Below are positions 7,310-12,892 of a stretch of 12,892 nucleotides of DNA, piece after piece. The position numbers and the translations under genes were made by a program. Under the pieces are notes generated by a model that searched no databases, had not been told where the DNA came from, and worked only from the letters and a program-made list of their open reading frames with translations. The stretch spans positions 1 through 12,892 of the forward strand of contig JAQICP010000482.1 in NCBI GenBank assembly GCA_027858555.1, written 5' to 3'. Position 1 is the stretch's first letter; the number at the start of each line of letters is the position of its first letter. Source of the stretch: Vallitaleaceae bacterium. GTDB taxonomy: Bacteria; Bacillota; Clostridia; Lachnospirales; Vallitaleaceae.

Positions 7310-8251
7310 TTAGTCAAGACCGTTTTTGTTAATTATGCTGTAAATTGTCTCTATGACATCATCATAACGTACTTTTCTTGAGTTTTCTTCAAATCCGCCA
7401 TTATGAGGGGTCATTACAACCTGATCAAACTGGCTTAAATCGTAATTACTTGGTTCACAGATCGGTGTCTCTTTTGTGGGATAATTAAACCACACATCAG
7501 AGCCAAATCCTTTTAATTCACCTGATTCTAGAGCCGTGTATAAGGCCTCCTCATCAATAATTGGGCCACGCGCTATATTAATTAGAACACTGCCTTTTAG
7601 CACTTCAAAGATGTCACTATCTATAGCTGACTTGGTATTGTCTGTAAGTGGTGCCGTAATAACAAGTACATCACACCAATCAGCAAGTGTATGCAGATCT
7701 TTGAAGGTTAACGTGTCCTTGTATGTTCTGTTTTTATATTTCACAATGCCCACTTCGACTTGAAACGGTTTTACCATATCATGAAAGTGTTGCCCTATGG
7801 TGCCATAGCCAAATATAGCCACTTTCTTACCTTTCAAACTTGACCAGTATAAAAGCTCCATAACGGTTCTGTTATGCCAACTGCCCTTTACCATCCCATT
7901 ATGAGATGCAACAATCTTCCCCATTACTGCCAGTGTGAGGGCTAATGCCCTTTCGGCAACAAAAAATCCATGTGCACTTGTATTATATACTTGTATGTTG
8001 CGCTGCTTTAATGCAGGTATATTCAGTCCATCCAAACCGGTATATGGTACAAAGACCGCTGAAAGCTTAGGGAAAAACTTAAGCTCCTCATCTGATAAAG
8101 TCCCTGTAATCAACATATCCATATCTTGGTCTATCACCAATTCTTTTCTACTCATATAGACATATCGAATCTGTCTTGCTTCAAACTCAGTTTTAACATT
8201 CTCTTCAAAATATTCAAAAACATCTCTGTAAAATGTGCCTATCTTATACAT
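7310..8251 (-). CDS. D-isomer 2-hydroxyacid dehydrogenase family protein
   Basis: An NAD(P)-dependent dehydrogenase of the D-2-hydroxyacid family (relatives include phosphoglycerate, formate and lactate dehydrogenases); the real substrate is not evident. Length is 313 aa. The Rossmann motif is GYGTIG at 148-153. The catalytic Arg228 lies in NIARGP and the catalytic His283 in TPHNGG. The region of the catalytic Glu reads DVWFNYPTKETPICEPSNY, less canonical than the usual DVFxxEP, so Glu261 or Glu266 is the likely candidate. The start at 8251 is supported by GGAGGCG upstream. It begins only 18 bases after the ogt stop codon, so the two genes form an operon, although no biochemical link between DNA repair and this enzyme is obvious. 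Confidence 0.9.
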   Translation of the reverse strand: MYKIGTFYRDVFEYFEENVKTEFEARQIRYVYMSRKELVIDQDMDMLITGTLSDEELKFFPKLSAVFVPYTGLDGLNIPALKQRNIQVYNTSAHGFFVAERALALTLAVMGKIVASHNGMVKGSWHNRTVMELLYWSSLKGKKVAIFGYGTIGQHFHDMVKPFQVEVGIVKYKNRTYKDTLTFKDLHTLADWCDVLVITAPLTDNTKSAIDSDIFEVLKGSVLINIARGPIIDEEALYTALESGELKGFGSDVWFNYPTKETPICEPSNYDLSQFDQVVMTPHNGGFEENSRKVRYDDVIETIYSIINKNGLD

Positions 8252-8269
8252 TTCTAACGCCTCCAGCTC

Positions 8270-8752
8270 TTAATGTGCCATCTTTTCTAGACCCAGTAAC
8301 TTTTCTTTAATGGCCAACCCAAATGCATAGCCTGTGAGTCCACCATTTGAGCCAATGACTCTATGACAAGGTATGATGATTGGTATTGGATTCTTACCAT
8401 TTGCCATGCCAACTGCCCTTGAAGCTTTTTCATTGCCAATCATAATCGCAATTTCTTTGTAGCTGCGCACTTCCCCATAGGGTATGGTGATTAATTTATC
8501 CCAAACCTGCTTTTGAAATGCAGTCCCACTAGGGTTCAATACGATATCAAATTCACGTCTCTCGCCACTGATATAACTTTCTAATTGTTTAATTGTATCC
8601 GCAAAAAAATCCACATCCTCTATCCATTCATCCAATATCTCAAATGTTCTTTTGCGCTCATCTGTATTCATATGTATATGACTAAGCCCGTTTTCATCTC
8701 CAACTAGAATCAACTGGCATATTTCACTATTATAATATGTATAATACATCAT
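8270..8752 (-). CDS. ogt: Methylated-DNA--protein-cysteine S-methyltransferase
   Basis: A suicide repair protein that transfers the methyl group from O6-methylguanine (or O4-methylthymine) to its own cysteine. The 160 aa hold a weakly conserved N-terminal part (1-70) and the complete C-terminal Ogt/MGMT domain. This includes GTAFQKQVW, IPYGEVRSYKEIA, the DNA-intruding Arg113 in SRAVG, Asn118 in MANGKNP, and the acceptor Cys129 in IIIPCHRVIGSNG. All key residues are present, so it should be active. ATGs at 8752 and 8749 both follow ACGAGGT; the second has the better spacing. It sits downstream of a decayed Ada gene, the usual partner for an ogt in this arrangement, and just ahead of the hydroxyacid dehydrogenase. 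Confidence 0.95.
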   Translation of the reverse strand: MMYYTYYNSEICQLILVGDENGLSHIHMNTDERKRTFEILDEWIEDVDFFADTIKQLESYISGERREFDIVLNPSGTAFQKQVWDKLITIPYGEVRSYKEIAIMIGNEKASRAVGMANGKNPIPIIIPCHRVIGSNGGLTGYAFGLAIKEKLLGLEKMAH

Positions 8753-8761
8753 CTACCTCGT

Positions 8762-8784
8762 AGTCATTATTCTACTTAATGACT
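8762..8784 (-). promoter_or_regulatory. Perfect 8-bp inverted repeat just upstream of ogt
   Basis: AGTCATTA and TAATGACT are exact reverse complements separated by 7 bases, and the inner arm ends about 5 bases from the ogt ribosome binding site. It could be a leader hairpin or a regulator site. No T-run follows it in the minus direction, so it is not a terminator. The nearby stretch up to the ada remnant (8785-8936) is AT-rich with loose repetition of CTTAATATT words and shows no gene. Confidence 0.6.
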
Positions 8785-8936
8785 TATTCTTATTAAAAAA
8801 TATACCTTTATGTCTATGCTTAATATTATAAGACTTGAATTTTAAAACTTAATATTCAATGCTCCAATGTTCTATACCTTAATATTTAAAGCTTAACATT
8901 TAATCCTCCCATGCTCTATGCCTAATCTGTCCTTAT

Positions 8937-9008
8937 TTAATGATTAATGTGCCACAAACACAACGCCGCATAGGCCCTGTATTCATCTTCTTGGTACTTA
9001 TATACCCT
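8937..9008 (-). pseudogene. AlkA-like C-terminal remnant
   Basis: About 23 codons follow a TGA at 9011-9009 and end at a TAA at 8939-8937. The stretch EYRAYAALCLWHIN matches the pattern of the closing helix of DNA-3-methyladenine glycosylase II (YRAYAALYLW and similar). It is one base out of phase with the Ada domain. The match is short and rests on recall of the family motif. Confidence 0.5.
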
Positions 9009-9472
9009 TCATTGTTTTTTGGCTTGAACGCTTCTGCCTTGTGGTTCTTGGTGTTAGGGCATGTTGATTAAGGTAACCCTCATGAATCGTACTCACTGCT
9101 AGCTTAACCGTGTCATGCCCGGTGTTATACCCAGTGTCACGGCCGATGACATTGCCAGAATAATAGGCCACATTCATATCTGGCATACATCTAAGACAAG
9201 GTCGATATCCCGATTCAAACGCTTCATACATATCGTTAAAATAGATGACATTCTCTTGTTTTGCTATAGGTGAAGGGCAAGAAGGACGACAAAATATACC
9301 CGTTGTCATAACTCCAAAGAAAAATTTACCATCATAATTCTTGTCTTTATTGATACGAGCAATATTGTAGCCCTCTATAAATTCATGTGTTATATAATTC
9401 GCTGTATTACTTATTGTAACACCTTCATTAATACTTATTATTGTCTTTATGATCAACACTATCAATGCTCAT
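8937..9472 (-). pseudogene. Decayed Ada-AlkA-type alkylation repair gene
   Basis: The intact piece is the Ada metal-binding domain, the methyl-phosphotriester sensor: NYDGKFFFGVMTTGIFCRPSCPSP, then YRPCLRCMPD, with all four zinc cysteines. In full-length proteins an AraC-type HTH follows, and often an AlkA glycosylase. Here homology fades after STIHEGYLNQH, about where the HTH should begin, and the frame stops at 9000-8998. In the next frame, 9008-8937 reads a segment with EYRAYAALCLWHIN, which resembles the extreme C-terminus of AlkA-type glycosylases (WRPYRAYAALYLW), suggesting an internal deletion of several hundred codons. The 5' end is also damaged: the ATG at 9472 with GGAGGT ahead reaches a TAA after 14 codons, one base out of phase with the Ada frame, whose own longest start is a TTG. 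The gene therefore probably makes no full regulator, although an isolated Ada domain cannot be excluded. Confidence 0.75.
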
Positions 9473-9475
9473 ATT

Positions 9476-9514
9476 ACCTCCAAGTTCTATCATTATCATA
9501 ACTTATATGGAGGT
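9476..9514 (-). promoter_or_regulatory. Inverted repeat enclosing the ada Shine-Dalgarno
   Basis: In the minus direction ACCTCC (9514-9509) is followed by ATAT, AAGTT, a short AT-rich stretch, AACTT and then GGAGGT (9481-9476), the binding site for the ATG at 9472. The arms could pair over 11 bases with an ATAT bulge and hide the binding site. -10-like sequences (TATGAT, GATAAT) lie between the arms. Confidence 0.5.
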
Positions 9515-9564
9515 CATTTAATAGCGGTTTTCGGTGATTGCATTCTATTGGTGGTCATATCGGG

Positions 9565-10578
9565 CTAGTTCTTAGGCCGATCAATTGACCCGTCTGCATA
9601 AAAAGCAACTCTGCCCACATCTGCTGGTAGCACTTGGTCTGACTTGTCCCATGGCCATCCGCCAAATTGGTTAACATGGTATTCCTCGTAAGCTTCTTTA
9701 ATCTCTTCTTGTGTATTCATAACAAAAGGACCATATTGTACAACTGGTTCATTAATTGGTTCTCCTTGAAGAATCAAAAATTTAGCTGACTTGCCATTAT
9801 TCTCAATCTGTAAATCCACATCACTGAGCTTAGCTCTATGTTGACTAAGTATCTCTTCTCCGTTGACAGCAAGAGATGTGCCTTCATAGAAATATAGATT
9901 TCTACTTACGGTCTCGGATTTAGATGGTAACTTAAATCTAGAATTAGGTGACATATGTACCAATAGGATATCTACATGATTCTCCTCTTTTGCAGCCCAT
10001 GATTCAGGCGCTGGTGAAAGCGCCCTAGTCCCCTCGAATTCTCCAGCAATAACTCTCACTTCATAAGTTCCGCCAGATTCATTGATGCCTGAAACAACCG
10101 GAATATCTTCTGACCACAACATCTTATAATGTGGTTCTACAAACTTATCCTTTTTAGGGAGATTCAACCATATCTGAAAAAGATGTAATGGATTAGGTTC
10201 TTCTGGACTTAGAAGGGGGAACATCTCACTGTGTTGCATCCCTTTACCCGCTGTCATCCATTGAACGTCTCCATTACTATAACGCCCTGATGCGCCTGCA
10301 GAATCAAAATGATCAACAAAGCCCTCCACGACTACCGTTACGGTTTCAAAACCTCTATGCGGGTGCTCCGGAAAACCAGGCACTTCAAGTCCATGATACA
10401 TCTTCCAATCGTTTTTCATATTAAAATCTTGACCTAGATTTCTCTTGGTTAATGGCTCAGCTGGACCGAATTTTTTATTTGCTTTGGGGTAAAAATCGAG
10501 ATGGTGTGCACAAAAAAGAAATGGGTCCTCAGTCACCCACTGAAAATTCAAGAAATCTTGCTCTATTATAGCTGACAT
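9565..10578 (-). CDS. Pirin family protein
   Basis: A bicupin of the pirin family. Bacterial pirins are cytosolic metal proteins, some with quercetinase activity and some with regulatory roles, and the role here is unknown. Length is 337 aa, somewhat longer than the ~290 aa common in the family, with the excess mainly in the C-terminal part. The N-terminal cupin shows PEHPHRGFETVTVVVEG (metal ligands His72 and His74) and GKGMQHSEMFP (His116, Glu118), so all four expected metal ligands are present. The C-terminal conserved stretch is FLILQGEPINEPVVQYGPFVMNT. The start at 10578 follows GGGAGGCG at good spacing. The preceding aldolase gene ends 105 bases upstream, and the gap holds an unusual inverted repeat and a TATAAT box. 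Confidence 0.95.
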   Translation of the reverse strand: MSAIIEQDFLNFQWVTEDPFLFCAHHLDFYPKANKKFGPAEPLTKRNLGQDFNMKNDWKMYHGLEVPGFPEHPHRGFETVTVVVEGFVDHFDSAGASGRYSNGDVQWMTAGKGMQHSEMFPLLSPEEPNPLHLFQIWLNLPKKDKFVEPHYKMLWSEDIPVVSGINESGGTYEVRVIAGEFEGTRALSPAPESWAAKEENHVDILLVHMSPNSRFKLPSKSETVSRNLYFYEGTSLAVNGEEILSQHRAKLSDVDLQIENNGKSAKFLILQGEPINEPVVQYGPFVMNTQEEIKEAYEEYHVNQFGGWPWDKSDQVLPADVGRVAFYADGSIDRPKN

Positions 10579-10672
10579 AAACGCCTCCCACTGAAATTAT
10601 GTGGCTAAACCACATATCATCATCTAATTAGTAGTATACTCTTCTTATATTATACCCTATTAGGAGGCGTTT
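10579..10672 (-). promoter_or_regulatory. Pirin leader: 10-bp inverted repeat around the Shine-Dalgarno with inner hairpin
   Basis: AAACGCCTCC (10579-10588 plus sense) and GGAGGCGTTT (10663-10672) are perfect reverse complements 74 bases apart. In the mRNA the downstream arm is the pirin ribosome binding site. Between the arms lies a second hairpin, ATGTGG-CTAAA-CCACAT (10599-10615). A read-through transcript from the aldolase gene would contain both arms and could mask the binding site. A transcript begun at the internal TATAAT would lack the outer arm. Confidence 0.55.
10649..10654 (-). promoter_or_regulatory. Possible -10 box for pirin
   Basis: TATAAT in the minus sense matches the sigma-A -10 consensus exactly. 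The -35 region 17 bases upstream (TATTAA) is poor, so this is a weak or activated promoter if it is one. Confidence 0.35.
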
Positions 10673-10683
10673 TAATAATAATC

Positions 10684-11664
10684 TTATCCGTTATCTAATA
10701 AATATTCATGAAATTTCGTATAATCATTTTTTCCTTCTTTGATAAAGTTAATAGCTGAAGAGGGATGACGGTTTAAAATACCTGTTAGCAGATAAGGTAT
10801 GTCATAACCCCATACCAAACCATTTTCTTTCAGTTTAACGATATGTTCTTTAATGAATACCAAAAGTGGTTCAATGTTATACTTAGGGTTTTTAAGGAAG
10901 CTAAGCAACAGCTCTGTTGGACAGTTACCCGCACCCCTACCTAAGCTATTCACTGTTGAGTCTATGAAACTAACACCTAACGTCAATGCTTCGATCGTAT
11001 TGGCAAACGCAAGCTGCTGATTATTGTGAGCATGAATCCCAATCTTTTTACCAGCCTTATCTCCGACAATCAGGTACCTTTCAGCCATGTCCCTGATCTG
11101 CTCTGGATAAAATGTACCAAAGCTATCCACCAAGTAGATCACATCAACGCCTGTTTGTGATAATAATTCCAATGCTTCCATCAAGTCATGATCATTCACA
11201 TGAGAAAGTGCCATGATATTGACTGTCGTTTCATACCCTTTAGCATTAAAGTCATTAATCATCTCAATTGCACTGGGTATCTGATTAATATAGGTTGCTA
11301 CCCTAATCATGTCAATAACACTATCTTTTCGGTCTATGACATCTTCTCGAAAATTAGTTCTATCAATATCTGCCATAATCGAGATCTTGAGGTCTGTATT
11401 ATTCTCACCAACGATACTTCTAATGTCTGCTTCCGTGCAAAACTTCCACTTGCCAAATTCTTTATCTGAAAAAATTGCTTTTGAAGCTTTGTATCCAAAC
11501 TCCATATAATCAACACCTGTTTTAATACAAGTATGATAGAGCTCTCTTACAAAATCATCTTCAAAATAAAAATCATTAACTAATCCACCATCTCTAATGG
11601 TACAATCCATTACTTTTATATCCGGTCTATACGATATAAGACTGCCTTTTTTATCAAATCCCAT
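10684..11664 (-). CDS. DRE-TIM metallolyase family aldolase (HMGL-like)
   Basis: A TIM-barrel metal-dependent aldolase or lyase of the HMG-CoA-lyase-like superfamily, resembling 4-hydroxy-2-oxovalerate aldolase in its motifs; the substrate is not determinable. Length is 326 aa. The signature VMDCTIRDGGLVNDFYF is near the N-terminus (residues about 18-34), with Asp and Arg of the DxR pair. Metal-binding GIHAHNNQQLAFAN and the closing GRGAGNCPTELLLSFL match the superfamily. Homologues of this subgroup are often annotated only as aldolase catalytic domain protein. AGGAGG precedes the ATG at 11664, and a well-formed promoter lies about 70 bases upstream. It is probably the first gene of a transcript that can run into pirin, since I see no terminator between them. 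Confidence 0.88.
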   Translation of the reverse strand: MGFDKKGSLISYRPDIKVMDCTIRDGGLVNDFYFEDDFVRELYHTCIKTGVDYMEFGYKASKAIFSDKEFGKWKFCTEADIRSIVGENNTDLKISIMADIDRTNFREDVIDRKDSVIDMIRVATYINQIPSAIEMINDFNAKGYETTVNIMALSHVNDHDLMEALELLSQTGVDVIYLVDSFGTFYPEQIRDMAERYLIVGDKAGKKIGIHAHNNQQLAFANTIEALTLGVSFIDSTVNSLGRGAGNCPTELLLSFLKNPKYNIEPLLVFIKEHIVKLKENGLVWGYDIPYLLTGILNRHPSSAINFIKEGKNDYTKFHEYLLDNG

Positions 11665-11685
11665 AATTTTATCCTCCTAGTCAGT

Positions 11686-11721
11686 CACTTTAACAGTTTT
11701 ATGTTTCGCTCCGTTAAAGTG
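11686..11721 (-). promoter_or_regulatory. 9-bp inverted repeat at the start of the aldolase transcript
   Basis: CACTTTAAC (11686-11694) and GTTAAAGTG (11713-11721) are perfect reverse complements with an 18-base spacer. The outer arm begins a few bases after the predicted transcription start. It could be an operator for a dimeric repressor or a 5'-UTR hairpin. Confidence 0.55.
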
Positions 11722-11732
11722 GTCCTATAACA

Positions 11733-11761
11733 TATATAAAGTATTTGGATGTGTTTGTCAA
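11733..11761 (-). promoter_or_regulatory. Sigma-A promoter for the aldolase gene
   Basis: In the minus direction TTGACA (11761-11756), a 17-base spacer and TATATA (11738-11733) fit the sigma-A consensus with a perfect -35 box. Transcription would begin near 11726, about 60 bases before the start codon. This is the best promoter in the window. Confidence 0.85.
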
Positions 11762-11825
11762 TAGTTTTGCCACTATTTCACTAAAAGTTCAGCAAAAGTT
11801 CACATGAAGCTCGATGATATCCTTA

Positions 11826-11853
11826 AAAACTTTAAAAAATGCGAATTTAAAGA
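11826..11853 (-). terminator. Weak possible terminator after the carbonic anhydrase repeat
   Basis: In the minus direction CTTTAAA, a 9-base loop and TTTAAAG are followed by TTTTT. The stem is only 7 bp and almost all A/T, so it would be weak. It is the only terminator-like structure I see between carbonic anhydrase and the aldolase promoter. Confidence 0.35.
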
Positions 11854-11977
11854 CCACTATTTACTTACCTGTAAATATCAGCCTTCTTAAATGTTCGCTC
11901 TTATTATAGTTTATTAAACTTTTTTAACTTGGTTTTTGATTTGTCTATTGACTCGTTTTCTTAACTTAGTTTTTATC

Positions 11978-12118
11978 TTGTTTATTGACTTTGTTTATCG
12001 ACTTATTTATCGACTTGTTCATTGACTTGTTCATTGACTTGTTCATTGACTTGTTCATTGACTTGTTCATTGACTTGTTTATCGACTTGTTCATTGACTT
12101 GTTCATTGACTTTGTTTA
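11978..12118. repeat. 12-bp tandem repeat downstream of carbonic anhydrase
   Basis: About twelve units of TTGTTCATTGAC (plus sense). Seven are perfect (12015, 12027, 12039, 12051, 12063, 12087 and 12099). The others are close variants (TTGTTTATCGAC, TTATTTATCGAC), and one copy carries an extra T. The array begins about 5 bases after the carbonic anhydrase stop codon and fades into diverged copies leftwards (TTGTCTATTGAC at 11941). The frame continuous with carbonic anhydrase meets TGA at once, so this array is not a coding extension. Confidence 0.95.
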
Positions 12119-12123
12119 TTATC

Positions 12124-12678
12124 TTATCCTCTTTTTATCAATTCAAGTTCACCTGTAGATGGATGTATGATTAAACCGTGTACTTTCACATCTGCTGGCA
12201 GTAATGGATGCTTTTCAATTTTATCAACTGACTCTAACACGGATTCATACACACTGTCAAAGCCATGCAACCACTTCTTGATAGCTATACCTGAATACTT
12301 TAACATATCCAGTGTTTCTTGTTTAATGCCACGTGCTAACATTGCCTGAATGGTCACGTCTGAGTTTAGGGAACTCATGCCACACTCTTGATGCCCTATT
12401 ACATAAACCTCATCAACACCAAGTTCATATATGGCTACAAATATACTTCTCATAATACTGCCAAAAGGATGTGCAATCATTGCACCTGCATTTTTAATTA
12501 TTTTAGCATCACCATTTTTCAGGTTCATAGCTTTAGGCAGTAGTTCAATCAATCTGGTATCCATACAACCTAGAATCACCATTTTTTTAAAAGGTAACCT
12601 AGTTGCTGTATAAGGCTCAAATGCTTTTTGTTCAACAAAGGATTTATTAAATGCTAATATTTCATCTAGATGGGACAT
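12124..12678 (-). CDS. Beta-class carbonic anhydrase
   Basis: Catalyses the reversible hydration of CO2 to bicarbonate; cytosolic, zinc-dependent. Length is 184 aa, typical of the short clostridial/bacillar beta class. Zinc ligands are Cys38 in ILGCMDTR, and His96 and Cys99 in VIGHQECGM. The Asp40-Arg42 pair of the active site is present. KNAGAMIAHPFGSIMRS is the family's mid-region signature. The start at 12678 follows a strong AAGGAGG. It lies 53 bases downstream of a partial gene at the edge. Its 3' side runs straight into a 12-bp tandem repeat. Confidence 0.95.
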   Translation of the reverse strand: MSHLDEILAFNKSFVEQKAFEPYTATRLPFKKMVILGCMDTRLIELLPKAMNLKNGDAKIIKNAGAMIAHPFGSIMRSIFVAIYELGVDEVYVIGHQECGMSSLNSDVTIQAMLARGIKQETLDMLKYSGIAIKKWLHGFDSVYESVLESVDKIEKHPLLPADVKVHGLIIHPSTGELELIKRG

Positions 12679-12684
12679 ATCATT

Positions 12685-12725
12685 CCTCCTTAAGTAACAT
12701 TGCTAATAACACCATCTATAGTATA
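12685..12725 (-). promoter_or_regulatory. Ribosome binding site and possible -10 box for carbonic anhydrase
   Basis: AAGGAGG at 12691-12685 decides the start codon. A TATACT at 12725-12720 resembles a -10 box, but the -35 region would fall inside the end of the upstream gene and matches poorly (TTGGAT at 18 bases), so the gene may instead be co-transcribed with its upstream neighbour. Confidence 0.45.
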
Positions 12726-12731
12726 TCATTT

Positions 12732-12892
12732 TTACATGGCAATATCCAAGCATAGAATGTTATCACGTCTGGCATCACAGCAATAACCTGAAATGGTGAT
12801 GCATTTAGATCCAGTCGCCAGGGAAAGATACTCTTCTGATATATACAGATCTTGATGGGTGGTTTTTAGCACATAATAATAGGCCTTGAGTT
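12732..12892 (-). CDS. 3' end of an unrecognised gene (partial, runs off the window)
   Basis: An open frame of 52 codons enters at the right edge and ends at TAA 12734-12732. The visible tail is tyrosine-rich at first (KAYYYVLKTT) and then cysteine-containing (four Cys in the last 23 residues, with a GYCCDARRDN stretch). It has no membrane segment in the visible part. The open frame, ordinary codon use and a normal gap to the following Shine-Dalgarno argue for a real gene. The other two minus-strand frames are closed within this stretch. I do not recognise the family. Confidence 0.55.
   Translation of the reverse strand, partial: LKAYYYVLKTTHQDLYISEEYLSLATGSKCITISGYCCDARRDNILCLDIAM

Larger units (their letters stand above)
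11665..12123 (-). other. Long intergenic spacer between carbonic anhydrase and aldolase
   Basis: These 459 bases hold no supported gene. From right to left they contain the 12-bp tandem repeat, an AT-rich stretch with a weak terminator-like hairpin, the strong aldolase promoter, the 9-bp inverted repeat and the aldolase ribosome binding site. Around 11854-11915 I see nothing I can name. Confidence 0.8.

Noticed and set aside
7300..7320. Terminator after the hydroxyacid dehydrogenase
   Set aside because: I looked for a GC-rich hairpin with a T-run on the minus strand between 7309 and 7117 and found none that was convincing.
11309..11516. Short frames on both strands inside the aldolase gene
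   Set aside because: They overlap a complete, well-conserved gene in other frames and lack family features. The same applies to other short plus-strand frames inside genes throughout the window.

Overview
The window looks like a chromosomal segment of a low-GC, spore-former-type Firmicute, most likely a clostridium. The evidence is strong AGGAGG-type ribosome binding sites, AT-rich spacers, a sigma-A promoter with TTGACA/17 bp/TATATA spacing, and family types common in Clostridia (biosynthetic SpeA with carboxyspermidine enzymes, a free-standing ProXp/PrdX-type deacylase, an Ada-AlkA-type repair gene next to ogt). No species can be named from sequence alone. Every supported gene lies on the minus strand, so transcription runs from high to low coordinates.

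Right part (12892 to 9565): the 3' end of an unrecognised gene enters at the edge. It is followed by a beta-carbonic anhydrase, a spacer with a 12-bp tandem repeat, a strong promoter, a DRE-TIM (HMGL-like) aldolase and a pirin. Middle (9472 to 7310): an alkylation-repair block holds a decayed Ada-AlkA gene (metal-binding Ada domain kept, HTH and glycosylase body lost, a short glycosylase-like tail still visible) and an intact ogt, which is closely followed by a D-2-hydroxyacid dehydrogenase. Left part (6975 to 2335): a polyamine operon encodes arginine decarboxylase, carboxynorspermidine/carboxyspermidine dehydrogenase and carboxynorspermidine/carboxyspermidine decarboxylase, and ends in a clear intrinsic terminator. 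Beyond it are a ProXp-like deacylase gene interrupted by an in-frame TAA, an amidase-signature hydrolase, and a 15-bp tandem repeat.

The polyamine genes can be read together. SpeA makes agmatine, and the other two enzymes add an aminopropyl group by way of aspartate semialdehyde. No agmatine-hydrolysing enzyme is encoded in the window, so either it lies elsewhere or the aminopropyl group is put directly on agmatine.

Beyond the genes, the window has short tandem repeats in several spacers (periods 9, 12, 12 and 15 bp, plus a degenerate ~34-bp one), two pseudogenes caught at different stages of decay, and two leaders (pirin and ada) whose Shine-Dalgarno is matched by an upstream complementary segment. 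I did not find an obvious new defence or mobile system. I saw no tRNA, rRNA, CRISPR array or transposase.
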